Shown: piece by piece, positions 1 through 8,516 of the stretch
Layout of the letters: the number at the start of each line of letters is the position of its first letter
Numbering within the stretch: the first letter of the stretch is position 1
Source of the DNA: Burkholderia lata
GTDB lineage: Bacteria > Pseudomonadota > Gammaproteobacteria > Burkholderiales > Burkholderiaceae
Assembly (NCBI RefSeq): GCF_000012945.1
Contig: NC_007511.1
Span: forward strand, 62,001 to 126,000
Direction: 5' to 3'
Length of the DNA stretch: 64,000 nt
The notes under the pieces: model-generated
Seen by the model: only the letters and a program-made list of their open reading frames with translations
Database searches by the model: none
What the model was told of the DNA's origin: nothing
Program-made: the position numbers and the translations under genes

Positions 1-240
1 TTCGTCGTCGACGGCGAAGGCTACCGGATCGTCAACTCCGCACACGACACGCGCGCGACGATGGCGACGCTGCGCGCGACGTACCTGCTGACGAAGCGCA
101 CGTCCGTCTATGCGCAAAGCTCGTATCTGTGGAACAGCGCGCACGCACGCTACGCGGTCAGCGGCGGCGGTGCGGGCACGACGCCCGGCGAAGGGATGGG
201 GCAGCTCGGCGCGATGGTCGGCATCAAGCACATGTTCTGA
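1..240 (+). CDS. Outer-membrane porin, C-terminal fragment
   Basis: The reading frame is open from the first base and ends with TGA at 238-240, giving the last 79 residues of a protein whose start lies outside the window. The visible part has alternating beta-strand character (TMATLRATYLLTKRTSVYAQ) and ends GMVGIKHMF with a terminal phenylalanine, the usual outer-membrane assembly signal. This matches the end of trimeric general-diffusion porins of the Burkholderia/Neisseria type. The esterase gene follows after 28 bases, so the two could be co-transcribed. Substrate selectivity cannot be judged from the fragment. Confidence 0.85.
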   Translation, partial: FVVDGEGYRIVNSAHDTRATMATLRATYLLTKRTSVYAQSSYLWNSAHARYAVSGGGAGTTPGEGMGQLGAMVGIKHMF

Positions 241-268
241 CCCAACGGCCTGACGAACGGGAGTTATC

Positions 269-1990
269 TTGAACAGACAATCTGCATTCCTCTGCATTGC
301 GCCGCTCACCGCCGCGATGCTCGCCGGTTGCGGCGGCGACGATTCGGTGAATTCCGCACCGACCCACCTGAGCGCCGCGACACCGGCCGCGATGGTGCAG
401 ACCTGCGATGCGCTCGCCGCGAAGCTCGCGTATGCGAACACGTCGTTCACGTCGGTGACGACCGCGGCCGCCGGCGCACTCACGGTGGCCGGCAAGCCGA
501 TCGCCGAGCACTGCGTGATCGAAGGGAAGATGAACGAGCGCGTGAGCACGGTCGACGGCAAGACCTATGCGATCGGTTTCGAGATGCGCTTGCCGAAGGC
601 GTGGAACGGCCGCTTCTTCTACCAGGCGAACGGCGGGCTCGACGGCAACGTCGTGACCGCGACCGGCGAGATCGGTGGCGGCGGGCCGTTGACCGACGCG
701 CTGAACCAGGGCTTCGCGGTGATCAGCTCGGATTCCGGGCACAGCGCCGCGCAGAATCCGCTGTTCGGCATCGATCCGCAGGCACGCATCGACTACGGCT
801 ATGGCGCGGTCGATGCGCTCACGCCGATGGCGAAGCAGGTGATCCGGCTCGCATACGGCAAGGCGCCCGACCGCAGCTATTTCGACGGCTGCTCGAACGG
901 CGGCCGCCACGCGATGGTCACGGCGGTACGCAACCCGGCCGACTACGACGGCATCATCGCGGGCGATCCGGGCTTTCATCTGCCGAAGGCGGCGATCGGC
1001 GAGATGTATGGCGCGCAGCAGTTCGCGAAGATCGCGTCGGCGACCGGATCGAACGGGCAGCCGGATATCCGCAGCGGCTTCACCGATGCGGAGCGGCAGT
1101 TCGTCGGCGCGAAGATCCTCGAGAAATGCGATGCGCTCGATGGCGCGGCCGACGGGATGGTGCAGGACGTCGCCGCGTGCCGGGCGCACTTCAGCGTCGA
1201 TGCGGACCTCCCGACCTGCGCGAACGGCACGCGCACGGGCGCCTGCCTGACGACCGCGCAAAAGACCGCGCTCGAGAACGTGTTCACGGGCGCGCGCAAC
1301 AGCGCGGGCACGGCGCTCTATGCGGGCTTTCCGTACGATCCGGGCATCGCCGGCAGCGGCTGGGCCGCGTGGAAGCAGTCGAATTCGATCACGCTCGACC
1401 CGGCCGCGATGGCGTTCACGTTCATGACGCCGCCGAAAACCGCCGCGACGCTCGCGAACCTGCCCGGTTTCGCGCTCGGTTTCGACATGGACAATGACGC
1501 GCCGGCGATCTTCGCGACCAGCGGCGTGTACACGCAATCCGCGTGGTCGTTCATGACGCCGCCCGACGAGACCAACCTGTCCGCGCTGAAGGCGCGCGGC
1601 GCGAAGCTGCTGGTCTATCACGGCACCGGCGACCCGGTGTTCTCGTTCGACGACACGCGCGACTGGTATGCGCGGGTCGCACAGGCGAACGGCGGCGATG
1701 CGTCGGATTTCGCACGCCTCTATCCGGTGCCGGGGATGAATCACTGCTCGGGCGGGCCGGCGGCCGACCAGTTCGACCTGCTGACGCCGCTCGTTGCGTG
1801 GGTCGAGCAGGGGCAGGCGCCCGGTGCGGTGGTGGCCACCGCGCGCGATGCGACGAACGCGGTGCCGAATGCGGACGTGCCCGCGTCGTGGGGCGCGGGG
1901 CGCACGCGGCCGCTGTGCCCGTATCCGCAGGTGGCGCGCTACAACGGGTCGGGCGACGTGAATTCGGCGGCGAGCTTCAGTTGTCGCTGA
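269..1990 (+). CDS. Tannase/feruloyl esterase family lipoprotein
   Basis: 573 residues of the tannase and feruloyl esterase family, which hydrolyses ester bonds of plant phenolics such as galloyl or feruloyl esters. The start is TTG at 269, supported by GGGAG six bases upstream. The N-terminus is a lipoprotein signal with a lipobox ending LAGC at about residue 21, so the enzyme is probably lipid-anchored. The catalytic Ser209 sits in GCSNGG, Asp455 in GTGDPVF and His492 in GMNHCSGG; Cys208 and Cys493 next to Ser and His form the disulfide typical of this family. It follows the porin gene closely, suggesting uptake and hydrolysis of an aromatic ester. The exact substrate is unknown. Confidence 0.88.
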   Translation: MNRQSAFLCIAPLTAAMLAGCGGDDSVNSAPTHLSAATPAAMVQTCDALAAKLAYANTSFTSVTTAAAGALTVAGKPIAEHCVIEGKMNERVSTVDGKTYAIGFEMRLPKAWNGRFFYQANGGLDGNVVTATGEIGGGGPLTDALNQGFAVISSDSGHSAAQNPLFGIDPQARIDYGYGAVDALTPMAKQVIRLAYGKAPDRSYFDGCSNGGRHAMVTAVRNPADYDGIIAGDPGFHLPKAAIGEMYGAQQFAKIASATGSNGQPDIRSGFTDAERQFVGAKILEKCDALDGAADGMVQDVAACRAHFSVDADLPTCANGTRTGACLTTAQKTALENVFTGARNSAGTALYAGFPYDPGIAGSGWAAWKQSNSITLDPAAMAFTFMTPPKTAATLANLPGFALGFDMDNDAPAIFATSGVYTQSAWSFMTPPDETNLSALKARGAKLLVYHGTGDPVFSFDDTRDWYARVAQANGGDASDFARLYPVPGMNHCSGGPAADQFDLLTPLVAWVEQGQAPGAVVATARDATNAVPNADVPASWGAGRTRPLCPYPQVARYNGSGDVNSAASFSCR

Positions 1991-2010
1991 CGTAGCCGTC
2001 GATGGGAGGC

Positions 2011-2034
2011 GGCCGGCGCATGCATGCGCCGGCC
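2011..2034. terminator. Perfect 24-bp palindrome between convergent genes
   Basis: Two 12-base arms, GGCCGGCGCATG and its exact complement, meet with no spacer between the converging esterase and Lrp genes. No T-tract follows on either strand, so it is a terminator-like hairpin rather than a classical intrinsic terminator. Confidence 0.45.
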
Positions 2035-2061
2035 GGTCGCCTCATGTGTGCAAACGCTCAC

Positions 2062-2538
2062 TTACTCGCCCGGTTCGACCGGCACCTCGAGCCCGACCTT
2101 CACGCGGCTCATGCTCACCAGCGTCTTGAACCGCTTCACGTTGTTGTTCGCGAAGAACAGCTCTCTCGTGAGCGCGTTGTACTGATCCATGTTGCGCACG
2201 GCCAGGATCAGCACGAAATCCCACTCTCCCGTCACGTAGTAGCACTGCTGGATCTGCGGGCAGCGCTCGAAGGTGCGCTTCATCGCGTCGAGCTGGTCGA
2301 TCTGCTCGCTTTCGACCTCGACGTTGACGACGATCGTCAGCGGATGATCGACCTTGTCCGGCGCGACGATGGCGGTGTAGCGCTCGATCACGCCGTCGTC
2401 CGCGAGACGTTTCAGGCGCCGGTTCACGGCCGCGGTCGACAGGTTGACGCGCGCGCCGAGTTCGCTCTGCGGCGTTTGCGCGTCGCGCTGGATTTCCATC
2501 AGCAGCTTGCGATCGAACGCATCGAGTGAGGTGGTCAT
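2062..2538 (-). CDS. Lrp/AsnC family transcriptional regulator
   Basis: 158 residues, the normal length for Lrp/AsnC regulators. An N-terminal winged helix-turn-helix spans about residues 5-65 (LDAFDRKLLMEIQRDAQTPQ, then LSTAAVNRRLKRLADDGVI), followed by the RAM ligand-binding domain to about residue 150 (GEWDFVLILAVRNMDQYNAL). It is divergent from the diaminopropionate ammonia-lyase gene. The 158-bp gap contains AT-rich runs near 2570-2635, as expected for Lrp sites. It probably controls the lyase/amidohydrolase pair in response to an amino acid; that role is inferred from position. Confidence 0.9.
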   Translation of the reverse strand: MTTSLDAFDRKLLMEIQRDAQTPQSELGARVNLSTAAVNRRLKRLADDGVIERYTAIVAPDKVDHPLTIVVNVEVESEQIDQLDAMKRTFERCPQIQQCYYVTGEWDFVLILAVRNMDQYNALTRELFFANNNVKRFKTLVSMSRVKVGLEVPVEPGE

Positions 2539-2696
2539 GATGGCGCGTGAGGCCTCGAAAGAATGAGAAATTTTTGCGTGGCGGCCGCCGAATTGGCGAT
2601 TTTATTGACCGGCGTGCGCAATATTATTTTTCGAACCGGCGGCGCGTGCAACCCGTGCGCGCCCGACCCGAACCGACTCACGGAGTGCTGCCCGCC

Positions 2697-3929
2697 ATGC
2701 TGATCGCCAACCCCCGCGCCTCGCGCGCCGCCTATCCCCACGCGCTGCGCCGCGTGATGAACATCGCGTCGGCCGACGAAAGCGGCGCGTGGCTGTCGCA
2801 CTGGCCACTCGTCGGCAACGCGCGCACGCCGCTGCGCGCGCTGCCCGATCTCGCCGCGCGGCTCGGCGTCGCGAGCGTCAGCGTGAAGGACGAGTCGTGC
2901 CGTTCGCCGCTCGGCAGCTTCAAGGCGCTTGGCGCGCCGATCGCGCTGGTGCGGCTCGTGAAGCGCCTGCGGCGCACGCAGGATCTCGATCCGCAAGGGC
3001 TCGTCACCGGCCGCTATGCGGCGGAGCTGGCCGACCTGACGGTGATCAGCGCGACCGACGGCAATCACGGCCGGGCGCTCGCCGCCGCCGCGCGTGCGAT
3101 CGGCTGCGGGTGCGTGATCGTGCTGCACGCGAACGTCGAGGCCGAACGCGAACGCGCGATTTCGGCGTACGGCGCGCGGATCGTGCGCATCGCGGGGAAC
3201 TACGACGAGTCGGTCGTCTGCGCGGCGCAGCTCGCGCAGGCGAACGGCTGGTATGTCGTGTCGGATACGTCGTACGACGGCTACGAAGCGATTCCGCGCG
3301 ACGTGATGCAGGGCTATGGCGTGATCGCCGCCGAAGCCGCCGTGCAGGCAGCGCAGGACGACGGGCGGCCGTTCACGCACGTGCTGCTGCAGGGCGGCGT
3401 GGGCGGCCTCGCCGCGGGTGTCGCGAGTTACCTGTGGGAGCGCGATGGCGTGCAGCGGCCGCATTTCATCGTCGTCGAGCCGCGCCAGGCCGATTGCCTG
3501 TACCAGAGCGCGCTGGCAGGGCGCGCGTCCAAGGCGACGGGCAGCGTCGATTCCGTGATGGCCGGGCTTGCGTGCGGCGAGGCGTCGCCGCTGGCGTGGG
3601 ATTTCCTCGAGATGTGCATCGACTACTTCATGCTGATCGACGACGAGGACGCGGTGCAGGCGATGCGTGGCCTCGCGACCGGCAGCGAACGCGACGTGCC
3701 GCTCGTGGCCGGCGAATCGGGCGCGGCCGGCGTCGCGGGGCTGGAAGTGCTGATGCGCGATCCTGCGCTCGCGCGTCAGGTGGGGCTCGACGCGCAGTCG
3801 CGCGTGCTGGCGATCAATACGGAAGGCGCGACGGCGCCGTCCGTGTACCGGAACTGCGTCGGCGAGACGGCCGACGCGGTGCTCGCGCGGCAGCGCGCCT
3901 GGCTGGACCGCGCGGCGCTCGCGGCCTGA
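2697..3929 (+). CDS. dpaL: Diaminopropionate ammonia-lyase (PLP fold type II)
   Basis: 410 residues. The family converts 2,3-diaminopropionate to pyruvate and two ammonia using PLP. Lys76 in SPLGSFKALGAP is the Schiff-base lysine; Asp121 in SATDGNHGR and Asp190 in VSDTSYDGYE match the two catalytic aspartates of the Escherichia coli enzyme. A glycine-rich phosphate loop (LLQGGVGGLAAGVA) lies near residue 280. The frame is open further upstream, but the ATG at 2697 has GGAG about 12 bases before it and starts where the homology begins. An M20 hydrolase follows after 59 bases, a pairing also seen in the E. coli ygeX-ygeY region, and an Lrp regulator is divergent. Confidence 0.9.
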   Translation: MLIANPRASRAAYPHALRRVMNIASADESGAWLSHWPLVGNARTPLRALPDLAARLGVASVSVKDESCRSPLGSFKALGAPIALVRLVKRLRRTQDLDPQGLVTGRYAAELADLTVISATDGNHGRALAAAARAIGCGCVIVLHANVEAERERAISAYGARIVRIAGNYDESVVCAAQLAQANGWYVVSDTSYDGYEAIPRDVMQGYGVIAAEAAVQAAQDDGRPFTHVLLQGGVGGLAAGVASYLWERDGVQRPHFIVVEPRQADCLYQSALAGRASKATGSVDSVMAGLACGEASPLAWDFLEMCIDYFMLIDDEDAVQAMRGLATGSERDVPLVAGESGAAGVAGLEVLMRDPALARQVGLDAQSRVLAINTEGATAPSVYRNCVGETADAVLARQRAWLDRAALAA

Positions 3930-3988
3930 ACGACATCACGACCGATCCCGATCGACTACGACCGACCACGACTGACGAGGCCAACGCC

Positions 3989-5164
3989 ATGGACACAATC
4001 GAAGAAAGCACGCTGCAGGGGCAACTGAAGACCTGGCGCCGCCATCTGCACCAGCATCCCGAGACGGGTTTCGAAGAAGTGAACACGTCGGACTACGTCG
4101 CGCGCATCCTGACGACGCTCGGGCTCGACGTGCATCGCGGGATCGGCGGCACGGGGCTCGTCGCGAACCTGACGGCCGGCACCGGCAAGCGCGCGATCGG
4201 CATTCGCGCCGACATGGACGCGCTGAACATCGCCGAGCACGCGCCGGGTCGCGAACATGCGTCGCGCACGCCCGGCAAGATGCATGCATGCGGGCACGAC
4301 GGCCACATGTCGATGGTGCTTGGCGCCGCGCAGCTGCTGGCCGAGCGCAAGGATTTCGACGGCACCGTGCGTTTCATTTTCCAGCCGGCCGAGGAGCATG
4401 GCCGCGGCGCGAAGGCGATGATGGCCGACGGGCTGTTCGAGCGCTTCCCGGTCGACGCGATCTTCGGCGCGCACAACATGCCGGGCATGCGCGCGGGCAC
4501 GTTCTCGACGCGCGCCGGCGGCATCATGGCGAGCGAAGACAATTTCGTGATCCGGATCGACGGGCGCGGCACGCATGCGGCGCGCCCGCACATGGGCATC
4601 GATCCGATCGTGATCGGCGCGCAGGTCGTGCTCGCGCTGCAGACGATCGTGTCGCGCAATCTCGATCCGGGCCAGCAGGCCGTGATCTCGTGCACGGAGT
4701 TCATCACCGACGGGCTGCGCAACGTGCTGCCGTCGACGGTGACGATCAAGGGCGACACGCGCAGCTATTCGCGCGACGTGCAGGCGCTGCTGGCCACGCG
4801 GATGCGCGAGATCAGCGAAGGGATCTGCCGCACGCACGGCGCGACCTGCGCGTTCGAGTACACGCACGAGTTTGCGCCGACGGTGAATTCGCCGGAGTGG
4901 GTCGATACGGCCGTGCAGGCCGCAGCGCAGGTCGCGGGCGGGGAGAACGTGAACGCCGACGTCCAGCCGATGATGATCTCGGAAGACTTCGGCGCGTTCC
5001 TGCAGGCGGTGCCCGGCAACTTCGTGTTCATCGGCAACGGTGAAGCGGCCGGGCGCGGCGGCGTGCCGCTGCATAACGCGGGCTACGATTTCAACGACGA
5101 GATCCTGTCGATCGGCGCGCGGTATTTCGCGGAAGTGGCGCGGCTGGCGTTGAAGGCCGCGTGA
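3989..5164 (+). CDS. M20 family metallo-amidohydrolase (hippurate hydrolase type)
   Basis: 391 residues. M20 amidohydrolases remove acyl groups from N-acyl amino acids with a di-metal centre. Visible motifs are HQHPETGFEE (residues 21-30), GIRADMDAL (71-79), HACGHDGH (89-96), QPAEEHGRG with Glu125/Glu126, GAHNMPGMRAG with His152, and HAARPHMG (186-193) in the dimerisation domain. The ATG at 3989 has GAGG eight bases upstream. It lies directly after the diaminopropionate ammonia-lyase, so it plausibly releases diaminopropionate or a related amino acid from an N-acyl form before deamination. That substrate is inferred from context; the enzyme class is clear. Confidence 0.88.
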   Translation: MDTIEESTLQGQLKTWRRHLHQHPETGFEEVNTSDYVARILTTLGLDVHRGIGGTGLVANLTAGTGKRAIGIRADMDALNIAEHAPGREHASRTPGKMHACGHDGHMSMVLGAAQLLAERKDFDGTVRFIFQPAEEHGRGAKAMMADGLFERFPVDAIFGAHNMPGMRAGTFSTRAGGIMASEDNFVIRIDGRGTHAARPHMGIDPIVIGAQVVLALQTIVSRNLDPGQQAVISCTEFITDGLRNVLPSTVTIKGDTRSYSRDVQALLATRMREISEGICRTHGATCAFEYTHEFAPTVNSPEWVDTAVQAAAQVAGGENVNADVQPMMISEDFGAFLQAVPGNFVFIGNGEAAGRGGVPLHNAGYDFNDEILSIGARYFAEVARLALKAA

Positions 5165-5568
5165 TTTTTGGCATTTGACGAATTACCTCGATAAAGCCGA
5201 ATGTCGTGAATTGATCGATCAAACAATTTACGCGTGCCGTCTGGTAGTTATGCGTGAACTGGTTTTGTGAGCGGGAGTGCAGGTTTATACGAATTATTGA
5301 TTTTGATATAGCTGGGTTAATGTCGGTGTTCATCGGGGTCCGGGCTTTCGCTTGACTGCCAAAGAGATGCGGCGCCGAATGTTGGATCGATTCGATTTTT
5401 TTGAAATGATTTTGTATGAATTCTTTCGATTTTTCGGGTCGTCTGAATTTCATGAAATCATGAATAAGTGAATTGATCGTAAATCCGGCATGGCCCAGCG
5501 AAATCAGCCCGCCTCGAATGATTATCAAAATGCGAATGCATTGAAATCGTTCACGTTCGGGGTGAAAA
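5165..5568. other. AT-rich intergenic region upstream of orphan pilin
   Basis: This 404-bp stretch is clearly more AT-rich than its surroundings, with runs such as GATTTTTTTGAAATGATTTT near 5393-5413. A perfect 12-bp palindrome ATTTCATGAAAT lies at 5447-5458 and overlaps a second TTCATGA-type arm. I see no credible gene; a minus-strand open frame here has no recognisable features. It probably holds the promoter and silencing targets of the pilin gene, and its composition suggests acquired DNA. Confidence 0.5.
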
Positions 5569-6129
5569 ATGAACATCGGCAAATGGATCGTGGCGCTTGG
5601 CGTGAGCGGCGCGCTGGCGGGCGTCGCCCAAGCGGGCACGGTGTCGAATCAGGCAGTCGTGAAGACGATCAGGCTGACCGCCCACATCGGTGACAGCCTC
5701 TACGTGTCGCGGCCCGACAGTCCGGCCGGGTATGGTGTGGTCGAGCTGGAGGCCACCGATCGCACGCAGCAATCCTTCCGCAAGACCGTGCCGATCCGCG
5801 TCTGGTCGACGAACCCCGATTTCATCGTCGAGGTCGCCCATCCGCTGACGCTGTCGAACGGCCCGCTCGAAATGACGCATGCGACGGTCACGCTCACGAG
5901 CGCCGCAGGGACGTCGACGATCGCGCCCGGGGCAGCCCAGACGATTGCGCAGGTCAAACAGGGCACCGGCGCGGGCAGCGGTGGATTCGATGAAGTCCAC
6001 GACCTGAAGATCAGCGCCGATGCACCGCCCCGCAGCAGCGCCGGTGTCAACGGGAGTTACCGGGGCGATCTCGTGCTGTTGTTCGAACCGCGCGCGTCGG
6101 CCGGCGACGACAAGGTGGGCGAGGAGTAG
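5569..6129 (+). CDS. CS1/cable-type fimbrial major subunit homologue
   Basis: 186 residues. A signal peptide ends AQA at residue 22. The mature part follows the pattern of CS1/CFA-I type pilins such as CblA: an early strand KTIRLTAHIGDSLYVSRPD, a middle block IRVWSTNPDFIVEV followed by PLTLSN, and a closing SYRGDLVLLFEP that would be the donor-strand end. The start ATG at 5569 follows GGGGTG. Chaperone-usher pili need a chaperone, usher and tip adhesin; none is present, since a minus-strand aminotransferase follows and an AT-rich gap precedes. It is either an orphan subunit assembled by a system elsewhere or a remnant. Assignment rests on pattern, so confidence is moderate. Confidence 0.65.
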   Translation: MNIGKWIVALGVSGALAGVAQAGTVSNQAVVKTIRLTAHIGDSLYVSRPDSPAGYGVVELEATDRTQQSFRKTVPIRVWSTNPDFIVEVAHPLTLSNGPLEMTHATVTLTSAAGTSTIAPGAAQTIAQVKQGTGAGSGGFDEVHDLKISADAPPRSSAGVNGSYRGDLVLLFEPRASAGDDKVGEE

Positions 6130-6216
6130 GCGCCGCCACCACGCGGGGCGGGCGGCGGAAGATGCACGGTGCGATCGACGGTCGCGCCGCGCGGCCCGCA
6201 TCCGCGTGCGATGCGC

Positions 6217-7575
6217 TCAGACCAGCTCGCCGAGACACGCGTCGAACTGCGTCACGAGCCGGTCGACATCGTCGGCCGTCGTCTGCGGACACACGAGCAT
6301 CATGTTGTGGAACGGCGTGATCAACACGCCGCGATTCAGCAGGTACAGGTGCACGATGTGTTCGAGTTCGCTGTCGAGCTGTGCGCCGGCGAGCGTCCCG
6401 TTGCGCGGCGGCACGGGCGCGAATTGAAACTCGGTACGTGCGCCGATGCGTGTCACGCACCACGGCAGCCCGTGCTTCGCGATCGCCTGTTCGAGCCCGG
6501 TCGCCAGTCGCGCGGCGAGTTCGAACATATGCGCATAGGCCGCGTCGGTCGCAACCTCGGCCAGCGTCGCGCGCATCGCATGCATCGCGAGCATGTTCGC
6601 GGTGAGCGTCGTGCCGATCCCCGAATGGCCGGGCGGTGCGTTCAGCTTGGCCTGCTTCGCGCGTTCGGCAAATTCCGCGCTGAACCCGTACACCGCGCAC
6701 GGCACGCCGCCCGCGATCGGCTTGCCGACCACCAGCAGGTCCGGCTCGAGATCGTGCGCGACCGCATAGCCGCCCGGGCCGCTGCTGATCGTGTGGGTTT
6801 CGTCGATCACGAGCAGCGTGCCGTAGCGGCGCGTCAGTTCGCGTGCCGCCTCCCAGAAGCCCGGATCGGGCAGCACCATCCCGATGTTCGTCATCGCGGG
6901 CTCGGCGAGCACGCAGGCGACGTCGCCGCCTTTCAGCGCCGCTTCGAGTGCGGCCAGGTCGTTGAATTCGACGACGCGCGTGTTCGCGAGCAGGTCGTAC
7001 GACTGCCCGAGCAGGCTGTCGCGCTGCATGGGGCGGCCATCGACGAGATCGACGAACACGTCGTCGACCGTGCCGTGATAGCAGCCGTTGAACACCACGA
7101 TCGTCTTGCGGCCGGTGGCCGCGCGCGCCCAGCGCAGCACGAAGCGGTTCGCGTCGCTCGCGCTCAGCGCGAACTGCCAGACCGGCAGCTTGAAGCGCCG
7201 TGCGAGTTCGCGCGCGACCCACGCGGCGTCCTCGCTCGGCAGCATCGTCGTGTAGCCGCGCGTGGCTTGCTCGACGAGTGCGCGTGCGACGGGTTCGGGC
7301 GCATGGCCGAACATCGCGCCGGTATCGCCGAGGCAGAAGTCCACGTAGCGATGGTCGTCGACGTCGGTGAATGTCGCGCCGCGCGCCTCCTTCACATACA
7401 GCGAGAACGGCGTCGACCAGTCCTGCATCCAGTGCAACGGCACACCGAACAGCAGATGCTCGGATGCTTCCGCGGACAGCGCGCGGGAGACCGGCATGGC
7501 TTCGGTGAATGCGCGGCGCTCGCGATCGAACAGCGCGCGGGCGCGGATGAGGTCGACTCCGTGACGGGAAGGCAA
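6217..7575 (-). CDS. Class III PLP-dependent aminotransferase
   Basis: 452 residues of the glutamate-1-semialdehyde/omega-aminotransferase type (fold type I). The cofactor region is seen in VIDETHTISSGPGGY, with the Asp that pairs with the pyridine nitrogen, and Lys285 in VVGKPIAGG binds PLP. YHGTVDDVF is the usual Tyr-His-Gly motif. The start is TTG at 7575, chosen because AGGAG lies at the right distance upstream and no ATG does. It stands alone, so the amino donor and acceptor cannot be deduced. It is not a canonical hemL, which normally has GEV rather than this ETH motif. Confidence 0.85.
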   Translation of the reverse strand: MPSRHGVDLIRARALFDRERRAFTEAMPVSRALSAEASEHLLFGVPLHWMQDWSTPFSLYVKEARGATFTDVDDHRYVDFCLGDTGAMFGHAPEPVARALVEQATRGYTTMLPSEDAAWVARELARRFKLPVWQFALSASDANRFVLRWARAATGRKTIVVFNGCYHGTVDDVFVDLVDGRPMQRDSLLGQSYDLLANTRVVEFNDLAALEAALKGGDVACVLAEPAMTNIGMVLPDPGFWEAARELTRRYGTLLVIDETHTISSGPGGYAVAHDLEPDLLVVGKPIAGGVPCAVYGFSAEFAERAKQAKLNAPPGHSGIGTTLTANMLAMHAMRATLAEVATDAAYAHMFELAARLATGLEQAIAKHGLPWCVTRIGARTEFQFAPVPPRNGTLAGAQLDSELEHIVHLYLLNRGVLITPFHNMMLVCPQTTADDVDRLVTQFDACLGELV

Positions 7576-7871
7576 AGGCAGCTCCTGGGCTGTGAAGGTA
7601 CGGAGACGATAGCGCGGGCGCTGGGGGGATGAACAGGGGCGGAATTACGGAGGCGGGTTGCGTTGGGCGCGGCAGCGTGGGGCGAGACCGACGCGCAGAT
7701 ATTTCTTCTAAAAGTTTTTGCGCATAAACCGTCGAGGGTCGGCCCGGCCGGATTTACTGCATGGAAAGTTGGTGGGTGCTCACATCTTTCGCGTCGAATC
7801 CAGTGCGGACGAAGCGGGCACGGGGACGCATCTGGCTGCGTCTCGCGATGCCCGTTCGCCGCCGTGACGCG

Positions 7872-8381
7872 TTACGCGAGCGTCTTGACCATGTGGTGTT
7901 CGTCGTAGAACCGACCATCGACGAACATCGAGCGCGGTTCCGTACCGAACCGCACGAACCCCTGCGACGCATACAGCCGCTCCGCGGTGGCGTTGACCTC
8001 GTTCACGCACAGCATCAGCTGCTTGCATTCCCACTCGTGCGCCGCGTGCGCGGTCGCACTTTCGAGCAGCGTTTGCGCGATGCCTCGCCCGCGATACACG
8101 GGATCGACGAACACGCCCCAGATCGTCGCCTTGTGCGCGATCTTCACGCGTGCATCGCGGCGCACGCCGGTGATGCCGACGAGCGTATCGCCGTCGAACG
8201 CGCCGAACACCGCACGTTCACGGGTCGGCGTAATGCGCGTCGCGAATTCGTCGACCGGCACCTGCGATTCTTCGTCGAGCGTAGGCAGGAAAGAGGTGGG
8301 GGCGGTGTCGACCGCACGCAGGCGAACGGTCTGGAAACGGGCGGCGTCGGCCGCATCGAGCAGGCGGGTGGTGATCGTCAT
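7872..8381 (-). CDS. GNAT family N-acetyltransferase
   Basis: 169 residues with one GNAT domain. The acetyl-CoA pyrophosphate-binding motif A is seen as IWGVFVDPVYRGRGIAQTLL at about residues 95-114 (R-G-R-G-I-A), after the strand GDTLVGITGVRRD. A later strand (CKQLMLCVNEVNATAERLYA) and FVRFGTEPR complete the fold. The substrate is unknown; family members acetylate amines on small molecules or protein N-termini. It is monocistronic, about 135 bases downstream of the end of an XRE-cupin regulator on the same strand. Confidence 0.85.
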   Translation of the reverse strand: MTITTRLLDAADAARFQTVRLRAVDTAPTSFLPTLDEESQVPVDEFATRITPTRERAVFGAFDGDTLVGITGVRRDARVKIAHKATIWGVFVDPVYRGRGIAQTLLESATAHAAHEWECKQLMLCVNEVNATAERLYASQGFVRFGTEPRSMFVDGRFYDEHHMVKTLA

Positions 8382-8516
8382 CGGGGGCGTTCCGGTTGAA
8401 GGTCGTGCATGCCGGCGCGGGCCGCTGCGGCCGCGGGATGCATCGTCCTTATCGTAATAGGAATCCGGATGTCGCGTGGCGGCGTTCGATACAGCCGCGT
8501 GCCCGAATTCAGGGAG

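Noticed and set aside
5091..5639. A 182-codon minus-strand frame over the AT-rich gap
   Set aside because: No recognisable features, no ribosome-binding site, overlaps the ends of two plus-strand genes; arises from low stop density on that frame.
6217..7575. Class III aminotransferase considered as hemL (glutamate-1-semialdehyde aminomutase)
   Set aside because: The cofactor motif is IDETHTISSGPGGY rather than the hemL form, and no porphyrin genes adjoin.
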